The position numbers were made by a program, and so were the translations under genes. A stretch of DNA of 64,000 bases from Clavibacter sp. A6099 (GTDB taxonomy: Bacteria; Actinomycetota; Actinomycetes; Actinomycetales; Microbacteriaceae). The notes beneath the pieces are model-generated. The model was not told the DNA's origin and made no database searches. It worked only from the letters and a program-made list of their open reading frames with translations. Positions 46,042-54,065 of the stretch are shown here, piece after piece. Positions within the stretch are counted from its first letter, which is position 1, and each line of letters begins with the position of its first letter. The DNA lies in NCBI RefSeq assembly GCF_021919125.1, contig NZ_CP083439.1:2852001-2916000 (forward strand), read 5' to 3'.

Positions 46042-46077
46042 TGGGCCCGCTCGCTCCCCGGCCGACGGCGGCCGGCC

Positions 46078-46578
46078 GTGGCTGACCTCGCCCGCGTGCG
46101 GATCTGGGCCGATGCCCTGATCGCGCTGCACCTCGACCCCTCGTGGACCTTCGCGTTCGACCACGCACGCACGCGCGCCGGCGCCTGCCACTACGGCGAC
46201 AAGCGCATCACGGTCTCCCGGCACCTGGCGGGGCGGTTCGAGGACGACGAGATCCACCAGGTGCTGCTGCACGAGGTCGCGCACGCGCTCGCCGGATCCC
46301 GCGCGGGCCACGGGCCGAAGTGGAAGAAGGTGGCCGCCGAGCTCGGCTACGAGGGATCCCGGCTGCACTCGGGCGCCGTGGCCGAGGAGCTCGCGCCCTG
46401 GGTGGGCGCCTGCCCGGCCGGCCACGCGCACTTCCGCTACCGGAAGCCGACGCGGCCGCTCGCCTGCGGGCTGTGCTCGAAGCGGTTCGACAGGGCGCAC
46501 CTCATCGCGTGGACGAAGCGCGAGGTGCCGTCGGGCGCCGCCGCGTCCGCCGCCGGCCGGCGTGAGGGGGCCGCGTGA
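46078..46578 (+). CDS. SprT-like zinc metalloprotease-domain protein
   Basis: 166 aa from GTG 46078. Zinc site HEVAH at 65-69 with third histidine His78 in RAGHGPKWKK; then a zinc-ribbon-like region with CPAGHAHFRY and CGLCSKRFD. This matches the SprT/SPRTN-like domain of bacterial SprT family proteins; proteolysis of DNA-protein crosslinks is known for eukaryotic relatives, not shown for bacterial ones. The last codons overlap the next gene by 4 nt (GTGA), suggesting co-translation. Confidence 0.87.
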   Translation: MADLARVRIWADALIALHLDPSWTFAFDHARTRAGACHYGDKRITVSRHLAGRFEDDEIHQVLLHEVAHALAGSRAGHGPKWKKVAAELGYEGSRLHSGAVAEELAPWVGACPAGHAHFRYRKPTRPLACGLCSKRFDRAHLIAWTKREVPSGAAASAAGRREGAA

Positions 46579-47252
46579 GCCGGGCGCCGGGATCCGAGCG
46601 GCCCACCGGCCAGTGGATCACCGACCCCGACGGGCTGCGCTGGTTCCTCGACACGGGCGCCGTGAGCCTCGACCTCGCGTACACGGGCGCGCTCGGGGAT
46701 CCTGAGCCGCGCGAGACGCTGCCCGACGCGGCGGCGCTCGGCGCGTGGCTGAGCGAGCATCTCGCGCCCGTCTCGGAGCCCGGCGAACGCGACCTCGCGG
46801 ACGCCCGCACGCTCCGGCAGGCGATCGGCGACATCGCGGCGGCCATCGCCGACGGCGGCGAGCCGTCGCCGCGGGACGTCGACGTGCTCAACCTCTACGC
46901 GGCCACGCCCGACCTGCCGCCCGCGCTCAGCGGCGGATCCCGCCAGGCCGGCCGCGCGCTCGCCCGGCCCGCGCAGGCGCTCGCGTCGGCGGCGCGCGAC
47001 GCGGTGGCCGTGTTCGGGGCGGGATCAGAGCGGATCCACCGCTGCTCCGCCGACGACTGCACCGTCCTCTACCTCGACACCACGCGCTCGGGCACCCGGC
47101 GCTGGTGCTCGATGCGGCGCTGCGGCAACCGCGCGAAGGTGCGCGCCCACCGCGCCAGGCAGCTGCGGGAGCGGCGCACGGGAATCCCGGCGCGCGTGGC
47201 GCCGGTGCGTCCCGCGACCTCCCCCGGGTACGACGACGGCCCGGGAGCCTGA
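46575..47252 (+). CDS. CGNR zinc-finger (ABATE-domain) protein, likely stress-response regulator
   Basis: 225 aa from GTG 46575. N-terminal ABATE-like domain (LRWFLDTGAVSLDLAYTGAL) and C-terminal CGNR zinc finger: cysteines in HRCSADDCTVLYLD and WCSMRRCGNRAKVRAHRAR. The finger binds DNA or RNA in related predicted regulators. Overlaps the SprT-like gene by 4 nt. Its last codons and stop form half of a strong hairpin, so translation termination and transcription termination are superimposed. Confidence 0.87.
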   Translation: MSRAPGSERPTGQWITDPDGLRWFLDTGAVSLDLAYTGALGDPEPRETLPDAAALGAWLSEHLAPVSEPGERDLADARTLRQAIGDIAAAIADGGEPSPRDVDVLNLYAATPDLPPALSGGSRQAGRALARPAQALASAARDAVAVFGAGSERIHRCSADDCTVLYLDTTRSGTRRWCSMRRCGNRAKVRAHRARQLRERRTGIPARVAPVRPATSPGYDDGPGA

Positions 47253-47265
47253 GCTCCCGGGCCGT
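47236..47265. terminator. Bidirectional terminator with the stop codon in its loop
   Basis: A perfect 13-bp stem (47236-47248 with 47253-47265); the 4-nt loop CTGA contains the TGA stop of the CGNR gene. Lies between convergent genes and can serve both. Confidence 0.8.
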
Positions 47266-47280
47266 GCGCGCGGATCCGCG

Positions 47281-47583
47281 TCACTCGCTGACGCGGACCT
47301 CCTTCCAGAACGCGACGTAGCCGCTGTAGTCGCGGCCGACGCGGTCGAACGACGACGGGATGGGCGTCGGGTACGACCAGGCGCGATCCTGCAGGACGGT
47401 GTCGCCGTCCTTGACGGAGTAGTACTGCGTGTCGCCCTTCCACGGGCAGTGGTACGGCGTGCTGGTCTCCGCGAGGAGCGACATGTCGACGCTCTGGGGC
47501 GGGAAGTACCAGTTGCCCTCGATCTCGATGAGCTCGTCCTCGGGGGCCTCCGCGACGGTGACGCCGTTGATGAGTGCCTTCAT
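47281..47583 (-). CDS. DUF427 family protein
   Basis: 100 aa from ATG 47583, with GGAAGG 7 nt upstream; the longer frame before it is non-coding. Typical DUF427 features: short beta-barrel with GNWYFPPQSVD, YHCPWKGDTQYYSV and the final AFWKEVRV. Function is not established. Small soluble protein, convergent with the CGNR gene and separated from it by a 13-bp hairpin. Confidence 0.9.
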   Translation of the reverse strand: MKALINGVTVAEAPEDELIEIEGNWYFPPQSVDMSLLAETSTPYHCPWKGDTQYYSVKDGDTVLQDRAWSYPTPIPSSFDRVGRDYSGYVAFWKEVRVSE

Positions 47584-47696
47584 GTGATGACCTTCCGGTT
47601 GCGTGGCGTCGTCACGGGTGCGGCGCCTGATGCACAGGGGAACACGCGCTCCTGGACGCCCATTCCGCGGGTACGGCGACCGGATCCTGCGCGGAC

Positions 47697-48287
47697 TCAG
47701 GCGTCGCGGTGCAGGCGGTGCACGACGACGTCGACGGGGCCTGCGGCGAGCGCCTGGGCGACCAGCCCGTCGTGTCCCGCGGCGTCGAGCCGACGCGCGG
47801 AGACGCTCGCGGTGACCAGGTGCCCGACGGCCGGCCGGAGCTGCTGGTACGCGGCGCACGTGACGGCGGCCTCGGGCGACGCGGCGTCGATCCCCAGTGC
47901 GGCGAGCGCGTCGACCACGGCGCCCGCGGCGAGCTGGTCCTCGGCGCAGGCGCGCCAGGATCCGTCGGCCTCCACGGCGCCCGCGGCGACGACGGCGACG
48001 TACGCGCGGCGGCCGAGCGCGGTCTGGAGGGCGAGGATCCAGTCGGCGACGGCCGGGGCGTCGGCGAGCCCGGCGCTCACGACGGCCGGGCGCGCGGGCA
48101 TGGTCGCGAGGACCTCGTCGCGTCGGGCGGCCGTGGGCGGCGGGACGGAGGGCAGGGCGTCGACCCAGACGATGACGTCGGCCCCTGCCGCGATGCGGCG
48201 GGCGCCGGCCACGCCGCCGTCGAGCCGGACCTGGTAGCGGGCCTGCGTCGACGGGTCGGGGTGCGCGGCGTCAGCGGAGGAGGTCAC
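47697..48287 (-). CDS. ComB-like (2-phosphosulfolactate phosphatase-related) protein
   Basis: 196 aa, GTG start at 48287. The middle resembles ComB-fold proteins: GADVIVWVDALPS, then ADWILALQTALGRRAYVAVV and AAGAVEADGSWRACAEDQLA followed by GAVVDALAALGID. Catalytic-site residues cannot be verified by eye, so phosphatase activity is only a possibility; coenzyme M is not made in these bacteria, so a different substrate is likely. It overlaps the EVE gene by 17 nt; TAGCAT 6 nt upstream of the GTG lies inside that gene. Confidence 0.65.
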   Translation of the reverse strand: MTSSADAAHPDPSTQARYQVRLDGGVAGARRIAAGADVIVWVDALPSVPPPTAARRDEVLATMPARPAVVSAGLADAPAVADWILALQTALGRRAYVAVVAAGAVEADGSWRACAEDQLAAGAVVDALAALGIDAASPEAAVTCAAYQQLRPAVGHLVTASVSARRLDAAGHDGLVAQALAAGPVDVVVHRLHRDA

Positions 48288-48771
48288 GATCCGATGCTAC
48301 GGGCGTCCACGGGCCGGATCCTCCGCGGATGACGCGCCGCGACGGCTCGGGCGCCCCGCGGCGCATCGCCTGGCGGATCACCTCGAAGTCGTCGCGCGTG
48401 ATCTCGAGGAGCCCCGGCGCGAGCTTCCGGCCCCACTCGAGGGAGTCGCGCGTGAAGTCGAGCACGGGGACGAGCGGGCGGATGGGGGCGTCGACGGCGC
48501 CGAGGTCCCAGTCCATCCGCCGTCGCCACGGCCGCCACTCCCCCACGCGACCCTGGTAGGGCGCGGCGTCGGCGACCCGGCCGATCGCGGTGAACGCGCG
48601 GAGGAGCTGCCCGTCGGGGTACGACTCGCGCGGCGAGTAGTAGACGAACCCGTCGGCCTCGCCGAGCCGCTCGACCGGCTCGCGCGCGCCGCGGTTGACC
48701 TGCGCGATGCCGAGGTCCAGGCCGTCGAGCACGCGGTCGCGCGAGACGACGCCCACCCAGTACCTGATCAT
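48271..48771 (-). CDS. EVE-domain protein
   Basis: 166 aa from ATG 48771. N-terminus IRYWVGVVSRDRVLDGLDLG, then DGFVYYSPRESYPDG and VGEWRPWRRRMDW match the PUA-like EVE domain, which binds modified bases in DNA or RNA. EVE proteins are found in RNA modification and in some defence contexts (family knowledge); no restriction partner is seen here. The final ~25 residues overlap the start region of the ComB-like gene. It is divergent from the gene at 48841. Confidence 0.88.
   Translation of the reverse strand: MIRYWVGVVSRDRVLDGLDLGIAQVNRGAREPVERLGEADGFVYYSPRESYPDGQLLRAFTAIGRVADAAPYQGRVGEWRPWRRRMDWDLGAVDAPIRPLVPVLDFTRDSLEWGRKLAPGLLEITRDDFEVIRQAMRRGAPEPSRRVIRGGSGPWTPVASDRDLLR
48294..48299 (-). 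promoter_or_regulatory. Leaderless-type -10 ahead of the ComB-like gene
   Basis: TAGCAT on the minus strand, then 6 nt, then GTG 48287. It lies within the 3' end of the EVE gene, so it would be an internal promoter. Confidence 0.45.
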
Positions 48772-48840
48772 GTCCGTCCCATCCTGTCCCACGGCGGGCG
48801 GACGCCGGGCACGCCCAGCCGCGCGGAGCACACTGGGGTC

Positions 48841-49395
48841 ATGCGCGTGCTGCTGAAGACCATCCTCGACTGCGATCCCGACGCCGCCTGGCGCGCGCTC
48901 CACTCGCCCACCGTGATGCGGGAGGTCGCGGGCCCGCTCGTCGACTTCGTGCCGCTCGAGGACGGCGGCTTCCCCTCCAGCTGGGACGGCCGCGAGCACG
49001 TCGCCGCGATGCAGACCGGACCCTTCACGGCGGGACGCCAGAGCATCCGGCTCCGCGACATGAGGCCGCGCGTCGAGGGCGTGCGCATCGTGCGCGACGA
49101 CGGCCACGGGCTCTCCGGGCTCATGTCGATCCCCACGAGCATGCGGCACAGCATGGCCGTCTCGGCGGATCCCGCCGGCCCCGACGCCGACGGCCGCGTC
49201 AAGACCCTCTTCCGCGACCAGCTCGAGTTCGAGGCCGGGCTCCTCGGCCCGGCGATGTGGCCGACCTTCTGGGCCTTCTGGCAGTGGCGCGCGTTCCGCC
49301 TGCGCCAGCTCGCGCCGACGTGGGCGTACGACTGGGAGCCGGAGCCGGATGCCTCCGACGACGACGCGGCTGCCGGCAGGACGCCCGCGGCCTGA
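48841..49395 (+). CDS. Hypothetical SRPBCC/START-like protein
   Basis: 184 aa. Features suggest a hydrophobic-ligand cavity fold: MRVLLKTILDCDPDAAWRAL at the start (as in polyketide-cyclase-like proteins), beta strands with PVD-like core, and a long C-terminal helix around LGPAMWPTFWAFWQWRAFRL rich in Trp and Phe. I do not recognise a specific family. No signal peptide; acidic Ala/Asp tail. The CACACT six bases before the ATG weakly resembles the leaderless box. Convergent with the lipoprotein gene, 8 nt away. Confidence 0.7.
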   Translation: MRVLLKTILDCDPDAAWRALHSPTVMREVAGPLVDFVPLEDGGFPSSWDGREHVAAMQTGPFTAGRQSIRLRDMRPRVEGVRIVRDDGHGLSGLMSIPTSMRHSMAVSADPAGPDADGRVKTLFRDQLEFEAGLLGPAMWPTFWAFWQWRAFRLRQLAPTWAYDWEPEPDASDDDAAAGRTPAA

Positions 49396-49403
49396 CCCCC
49401 GGC

Positions 49404-49880
49404 TCAGCCCGCGGGCGGGGCGTGCTGCAGGAGCTCCCGGTCGCCGAGGGGCTCGGCCAGCGGGATGCGCGCCGTCCGGAGGCTCTGGGAGTCGCCGCAC
49501 TCGATGCCGTCGTCGACGTCCGCTCCCTGCTGGAGGTCGACGACGACCCGCGTGGCCGTCTCATCCACGCGCACCCGGTCGACGGCGTGGTCGCATTCGA
49601 GGGCGGCGTCCGCCCAGGAGATGTCGACGTGCGCGTCGGCCACGGGGGCGTCCGACGGGGACCACGCGACGAGCGACCCGGGGTCCAGCGGGATCGCCGC
49701 GTCCTCGACGGGCAGCGTCTCCGGCGCGTCCTGGTACGCGGGCTCGGCGCCGCGCTCGACGAGCGGCCGCGCCTCATCCGCGGGTGACGTGGGTGACGCG
49801 GGTGACGCGGCCGAGCACGCGGCGAGCGCCGCGACCAGCGCCGGGACGAGCAGCAGGCGGGGAGCGCGCATGGCCGGCAT
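49404..49880 (-). CDS. Predicted small lipoprotein
   Basis: 158 aa from ATG 49880 (or 155 from ATG 49871; no clear SD decides). A signal peptide with Leu/Ala-rich core LLLVPALVAALAAC gives the lipidated Cys22. After it come SPA/SPT repeats coded by a 9-bp DNA repeat. Two cysteines (LECDHAVDRV and GIECGDSQ) may form a disulphide. No domain known. Exported and membrane-anchored; function unknown. Confidence 0.78.
   Translation of the reverse strand: MPAMRAPRLLLVPALVAALAACSAASPASPTSPADEARPLVERGAEPAYQDAPETLPVEDAAIPLDPGSLVAWSPSDAPVADAHVDISWADAALECDHAVDRVRVDETATRVVVDLQQGADVDDGIECGDSQSLRTARIPLAEPLGDRELLQHAPPAG
49782..49808. repeat. 9-bp tandem repeat in the lipoprotein gene
   Basis: Three copies of GGGTGACG(T/C) at 49782-49790, 49791-49799 and 49800-49808, coding on the minus strand for the SP(A/T) tripeptides next to the lipid anchor. 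Copy number can vary in frame. Confidence 0.85.
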
Positions 49881-50020
49881 CCGATCCGTAGGGCGGCGCC
49901 GCGCGGGTCGACGGCGTCCGTGACGACGACGCTACGTCGGCGGGCGCATCCGCGACAGGGCCTGCCCGCATCCGGACATCCGCGGCACGACCTCCCGCGG
50001 ACCAGCGCCGCCCGTCCGCG

Positions 50021-50026
50021 TACGGT
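50021..50026 (+). promoter_or_regulatory. Leaderless-type -10 of the DUF1684 gene
   Basis: TACGGT, 6 nt, then ATG 50033; no SD. Confidence 0.6.
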
Positions 50027-50032
50027 GGGCGC

Positions 50033-50680
50033 ATGCCCTCCGCCGTCACCGCCCTCCACGTCGCCGACTGGCGCCGCCGCACGCACGAGATGTACGCGGA
50101 GGTGCGCTGGGTCGCGCAGACGGATCCGGGCGCCGCGCACGACCTCTGGCGCCGTACGCGTGACGACATGTTCCGCAGCCACCCCGCGACGCCGCTCCTG
50201 CCCGAGCACCGCGACGGCTTCGACCGCCTGGACGTCAAGGACTACGACCCGGCCTGGCGGTTCGAGCTGGAGATCCAGGACGACCGCGGCGTCGAGCGCC
50301 ACGACGTCGAGACCGGCACCGACGGCGTCGTCCCGTTCGAGCTGCTCGGATCCGTGCACCTGCCCGCCACCGAGGGCCGCGACGCCGGCAGCCTCGACGT
50401 CTGGCGCCTCGCCAGCTACGGCGGCGGCCTGCACCTGCCCGTCAAGGACGCGTCGCACCGGCGCGAGGGCGGCACCTACGGGGGCGGCCGCTACCTGCTC
50501 GACACGGTCAAGGGATCCGACCTCGGCCCGGGCGCGCCGGGCTCGATCGTGGTCGACCTCAACTTCGCCTACAACCCGTCCTGCGCCTACGACCCGGCCT
50601 GGGCCTGCCCCCTCGCGCCGGCCGGCAACGTGCTCGGATTCGAGGTCCCCGTCGGCGAGATGGGCTTCTCCCCGGCCTGA
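50033..50680 (+). CDS. DUF1684 family protein
   Basis: 215 aa, cytosolic. The conserved half lies C-terminally: SYGGGLHLPVKDASHR, YGGGRYLLDTVKGSDLG and LNFAYNPSCAYDPAWACPLA, which is the DUF1684 signature. N-terminal motif RRRTHEMYAEVRW. Function is not established for the family; conserved residues suggest a metal- or nucleotide-related enzyme, but nothing proves this. Followed by the 235-nt leader of the DEAD-box helicase gene. Confidence 0.88.
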   Translation: MPSAVTALHVADWRRRTHEMYAEVRWVAQTDPGAAHDLWRRTRDDMFRSHPATPLLPEHRDGFDRLDVKDYDPAWRFELEIQDDRGVERHDVETGTDGVVPFELLGSVHLPATEGRDAGSLDVWRLASYGGGLHLPVKDASHRREGGTYGGGRYLLDTVKGSDLGPGAPGSIVVDLNFAYNPSCAYDPAWACPLAPAGNVLGFEVPVGEMGFSPA

Positions 50681-50915
50681 CCTGCTACGGTGGCACCACT
50701 TGCGAGCACATCACCGTGCTCCCTGCGTCGAGAGAACGCGTTCCCTCCTCACCCCGATCAGATCGCCGAACAGGCCGACGGGGTCGAGTGACATCTTTCT
50801 TTTGGCGAACGGATGCGCCCATCGGCGCCTTCGCCATCCTCCGCTTCCGTGCGTCGTCGCACATCCCGAGAACGCACACCGGGGCGGACCCCTGCCTGGA
50901 AGGCAACTCCCCCGC
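50681..50915 (+). other. 235-nt leader region of the DEAD-box helicase gene
   Basis: No gene visible. TACGGT at 50690-50695 could be a -10, giving a ~215-nt untranslated leader. The stretch CATCTTTCTTTTGGCG near 50790 is T-rich by local standards. Long leaders are known on cold-regulated helicase mRNAs in other bacteria; that is analogy only. Confidence 0.4.
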
Positions 50916-52457
50916 ATGACCACTGACACCTTCGGCGCGCTCGGCGTGCCCGCCCCCCTCGTCTCCGCCCTCACGGCGAACGGCATCACGACGCCGTTCC
51001 CCATCCAGGTGGACACGCTCCCCGACACCCTGAACGGCCGCGACGTGCTCGGCCGCGGCAAGACGGGCTCCGGAAAGACGCTGGCGTTCGCCATCCCGAT
51101 GATCGCGCGCCTCGGCGGCGGTCTCGCCGGCGGCCGTCGTCGTCCGGGCCGCCCGCTCGGCCTGATCCTCGCGCCGACCCGCGAGCTCGCCACGCAGATC
51201 ACGGCCGCCATGGCGCCGCTGGCCGAGGCGTACAACCTCACCACCACCACGATCTTCGGCGGCGTCTCGCAGCAGCGCCAGGTCGCGGCCCTCAAGGCCG
51301 GCGTCGACGTGGTCGTGGCCTGCCCCGGCCGCCTCGAGGACCTCATGAAGCAGGGCTTCGTGAACCTCGACGCCGTGGAGATCACCGTGCTCGACGAGGC
51401 CGACCACATGGCCGACCTGGGCTTCCTGCCCGTCGTCACGCGGATCCTCGACAAGACCCCGAACACCGGCCAGCGCATGCTGTTCTCCGCCACGCTCGAC
51501 AACGGCGTGGACAAGCTCGTCCGCCGCTACCTGCACGACCAGGTGCTGCACTCCGTCGACGAGGCGAACTCGCCCGTCGCCGCCATGACGCACCACGTGT
51601 TCGAGGCGACCGACGTCGAGGCCAAGCGCCTCCTCGTCCAGAAGCTCGCCGGCGGCACCGGCCGTCGCATCCTCTTCATGCGCACCAAGCACCACGCGAA
51701 GAAGCTCGCGAAGCAGCTCACCGACGCGGGCATCCCGTCGGTTGACCTGCACGGCAACCTGTCGCAGGTGGCCCGCGACCGCAACCTCGCGGCGTTCTCC
51801 GCGGGCGACGTCAAGGTCCTCGTGGCCACCGACGTCGCGGCGCGCGGCGTGCACGTCGACGACATCGAGCTCGTGATCCACGTCGACCCGCCGGCCGAGC
51901 ACAAGGCGTACCTGCACCGCTCGGGACGCACGGCGCGCGCGGGCTCCGCGGGCGACGTCGTCACGATCATGCTGCCGGCGCAGCGCAAGGACGTGCAGCT
52001 CCTGATGCGCAAGGCCGACATCCACGTCACGCCGCAGCAGGTCACCGAGTCCTCCCCCGCCGTGGCCGAGCTGACGGGCGCCGTCGCGGCGTACGTCAAG
52101 CCCGCGCCGCGCGAGACGAAGTCGGTCCGCGAGTCCACCCAGCGCCAGTCGCAGGGCGGCCGCGCGAACGGCGGCGGACGCTCGCAGGGCGCCAACGCGC
52201 AGCGCAAGCGCGCGGCCCGCGACGGCGCGCCCGTCGGCGGCGGCCGTCGCGAAGGTGCCGCATCGGGTCGCCGCGACGGCGCATCGGGCGGACAGCGCGG
52301 AGGCGCGCCCCGGAACTTCAGCACCTCGTCCGAGGGCTTCGGCGGCGGCTCGTCCGTCGGCACCGCGCGTCCCCGCCAGGAGCGCCCCGCCGCGTCCGGC
52401 GGCGCCTCGGCCGGCGGCCGCGAGCGCACCCACCGCCGCGTCTCCAGCGGACGCTAG
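50916..52457 (+). CDS. DEAD-box RNA helicase
   Basis: 513 aa from ATG 50916. Q-motif region GITTPFPIQVDTLP, motif I GRGKTGSGKT at 46-55, motif II DEAD at 160-163, motif III SAT in FSATLDNG, motif VI HRSGRTARAG. Two RecA domains end near residue 385; the tail from about 400 is low complexity, rich in Arg, Gly, Ser and Ala (GRANGGGRSQGANAQRKR), a typical RNA-binding extension. Probably acts in ribosome assembly or cold adaptation. A hairpin terminator follows. Confidence 0.94.
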   Translation: MTTDTFGALGVPAPLVSALTANGITTPFPIQVDTLPDTLNGRDVLGRGKTGSGKTLAFAIPMIARLGGGLAGGRRRPGRPLGLILAPTRELATQITAAMAPLAEAYNLTTTTIFGGVSQQRQVAALKAGVDVVVACPGRLEDLMKQGFVNLDAVEITVLDEADHMADLGFLPVVTRILDKTPNTGQRMLFSATLDNGVDKLVRRYLHDQVLHSVDEANSPVAAMTHHVFEATDVEAKRLLVQKLAGGTGRRILFMRTKHHAKKLAKQLTDAGIPSVDLHGNLSQVARDRNLAAFSAGDVKVLVATDVAARGVHVDDIELVIHVDPPAEHKAYLHRSGRTARAGSAGDVVTIMLPAQRKDVQLLMRKADIHVTPQQVTESSPAVAELTGAVAAYVKPAPRETKSVRESTQRQSQGGRANGGGRSQGANAQRKRAARDGAPVGGGRREGAASGRRDGASGGQRGGAPRNFSTSSEGFGGGSSVGTARPRQERPAASGGASAGGRERTHRRVSSGR

Positions 52458-52492
52458 ACCGCGCGGCGCGCACCGCGCGCCGGCATGACATC

Positions 52493-52522
52493 GAGGGCCC
52501 CCGTCCACGGACGGGGGCCCTC
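52493..52522 (+). terminator. Terminator after the DEAD-box helicase gene
   Basis: A near-perfect inverted repeat, GAGGGCCCCCGTCC against GGACGGGGGCCCTC (52493-52506 and 52509-52522). Effective stem of 13 bp with a 4-nt loop, 36 nt past the stop. Confidence 0.8.
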
Positions 52523-52624
52523 CGTCGTCCCGGGAGGGACACACGACGACGCGTCCGTGCCCCGAGTCTCCACAGCTGAGGCAGTGCCTGTTGACGGTCG
52601 CGCGGGCCCTCGGCGGCATCCGGT

Positions 52625-52630
52625 TACGGT
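52625..52630 (+). promoter_or_regulatory. Leaderless-type -10 of the TetR-family gene
   Basis: TACGGT, 6 nt, then ATG 52637; no SD. Confidence 0.6.
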
Positions 52631-52636
52631 GAGCCA

Positions 52637-53260
52637 ATGACTCGTGCCGCCCTCGCCACCCGTGGCCCGTACCGCAAGGGCGTGGAGCGCAGAGAGCTCC
52701 TCATCCGCACCGCCATCGAGGTCTTCGCCGAGCAGGGGTACCGCAGCAGCTCGCTGCGCGAGATCGCGTCCCGGGCCGAGATCACGCCGGCCGGCCTGCT
52801 GCACCACTTCAGCGGCAAGGAGGAGCTGCTGCTCGCCGTGCTCGAGCGCCGCGAGGAGCGCCTCGCCGCGGCCATCGAGCTGCACCGGCCGCGGAGCGTC
52901 GCCGAGCACGCGGCCGTGGTCATCGCGGACGGAGAGCAGAGCGCCTGCCTCACGCGCGTCATCGCCGTCGTCTCGTCGGAGGCCTCGGCCGCCGGCCACC
53001 CGCTGCACGAGCTCTTCCGCGAGCGCCGCGCGCGCGAGCTCGAGCGCATCACCGCGGGCGTCGTCGTCGACCAGGCGCGCGGCCTCATCGACCCCCACCT
53101 CGACCCGGAGGCGGCGGCCGCCGTCGTGCTCTCCGCCATGGACGGCCTGCACGTGCAGCGCTGCTACGGCGTCGGCGCGGGCGCCAGCCAGGCCTTCGAG
53201 GACCTCCGCCGGCACTACCTCGAGCCGCCGCAGTTCGCGGAGCGGGCCGCGGCCGTCTGA
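52637..53260 (+). CDS. TetR/AcrR-family transcriptional regulator
   Basis: 207 aa. The TetR N-terminal helix-turn-helix covers about residues 19-65: RRELLIRTAIEVFAEQGYRS and LREIASRAEITPAGLLHHFS with GKEELL. The C-terminal ligand domain has no recognisable subfamily marks. Target unknown; flanked by the helicase and a convergent NUDIX-like gene, so it is not obviously tied to a transporter. Probably represses its own or a distant gene. Confidence 0.92.
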   Translation: MTRAALATRGPYRKGVERRELLIRTAIEVFAEQGYRSSSLREIASRAEITPAGLLHHFSGKEELLLAVLERREERLAAAIELHRPRSVAEHAAVVIADGEQSACLTRVIAVVSSEASAAGHPLHELFRERRARELERITAGVVVDQARGLIDPHLDPEAAAAVVLSAMDGLHVQRCYGVGAGASQAFEDLRRHYLEPPQFAERAAAV

Positions 53261-53317
53261 CCCGACAGGCCGCGGTCCGCGGTCCGCGCCCGCCGCATCC
53301 CGGCTGGCGCGACGCGA

Positions 53318-53872
53318 CTAGGGCAGCACGCCCACCGAGGCGAGGGCCGCGCGGAGCAGCGCGCCCCGGCCGCCCTCCATGTCGGCCGAGACCGCGTCGG
53401 ACGCCGCCTCCTCGGGCGTCATCCACGTGATCTCGAGCGCGTCCTGGCGCGGATCGCACGTGCCGGTGACCGGCACCACGTACGCGAGCGACACGGCGTG
53501 CTGCCGGTCGTCGGTGTACGGGCTCGCGCCGGGGAACGGGAAGTACTCGGCGACCGAGAACGGCGTCGGGCTCGCGGGGAGCTGCGGGAACGCCATCGGC
53601 CCGAGGTCCTTCTCGAGGTGACGAAAGAGCGCGTCGCGCAGGGTCTCGCCGTACATCACGCGGCCGGAGACGAGCATGCGGGTCATCTGCCCGGTGACCG
53701 TGGCGCGCAGCAGCACGCCGATGTCCTTCACCTGGCCCATGCCGTCGACCCGCACGGGCACGGCCTCCACGTAGAGGAGGGGCAGCCGCTGCCGGATCTG
53801 CGCGAGCTCCACGTCCGACAGCCAGCCGGAGTTCGGGTCGGGGATGTTCGGGTCCGGGGTGCGAACGGTCAT
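53318..53872 (-). CDS. NUDIX-fold (DUF4916-type) protein
   Basis: 184 aa from ATG 53872. The sequence MTVRTPDPNIPDPNSGWLSD, then LPLLYVEAVPVRVDGMGQV and the segment RVMYGETLRDALFRHLEKDL follow the NUDIX-like family often annotated NUDIX hydrolase (DUF4916). The canonical GX5EX7REUXEEXGU box appears degraded, so pyrophosphatase activity is doubtful. ATG-proximal CACAAT might be a -10. Divergent from the esterase gene. Confidence 0.8.
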   Translation of the reverse strand: MTVRTPDPNIPDPNSGWLSDVELAQIRQRLPLLYVEAVPVRVDGMGQVKDIGVLLRATVTGQMTRMLVSGRVMYGETLRDALFRHLEKDLGPMAFPQLPASPTPFSVAEYFPFPGASPYTDDRQHAVSLAYVVPVTGTCDPRQDALEITWMTPEEAASDAVSADMEGGRGALLRAALASVGVLP

Positions 53873-54065
53873 GGTCCATTGTGACCCACGGCCGGAGCGC
53901 GGCCGCCACCCGGCGCGCTGGGCGGGGCGGCGCGTGGCGCCAGCGCGGCCCGTCGACGGGTGCCGCCGGACCGGCGCCGCCCAGGGGCGGATGCGAGGAT
54001 GGGCGCGCCGGCCGATCCCCGCGTCCGCGCATCCGCCGCCGCCCGGCCCGTCGACGAGGACACCC

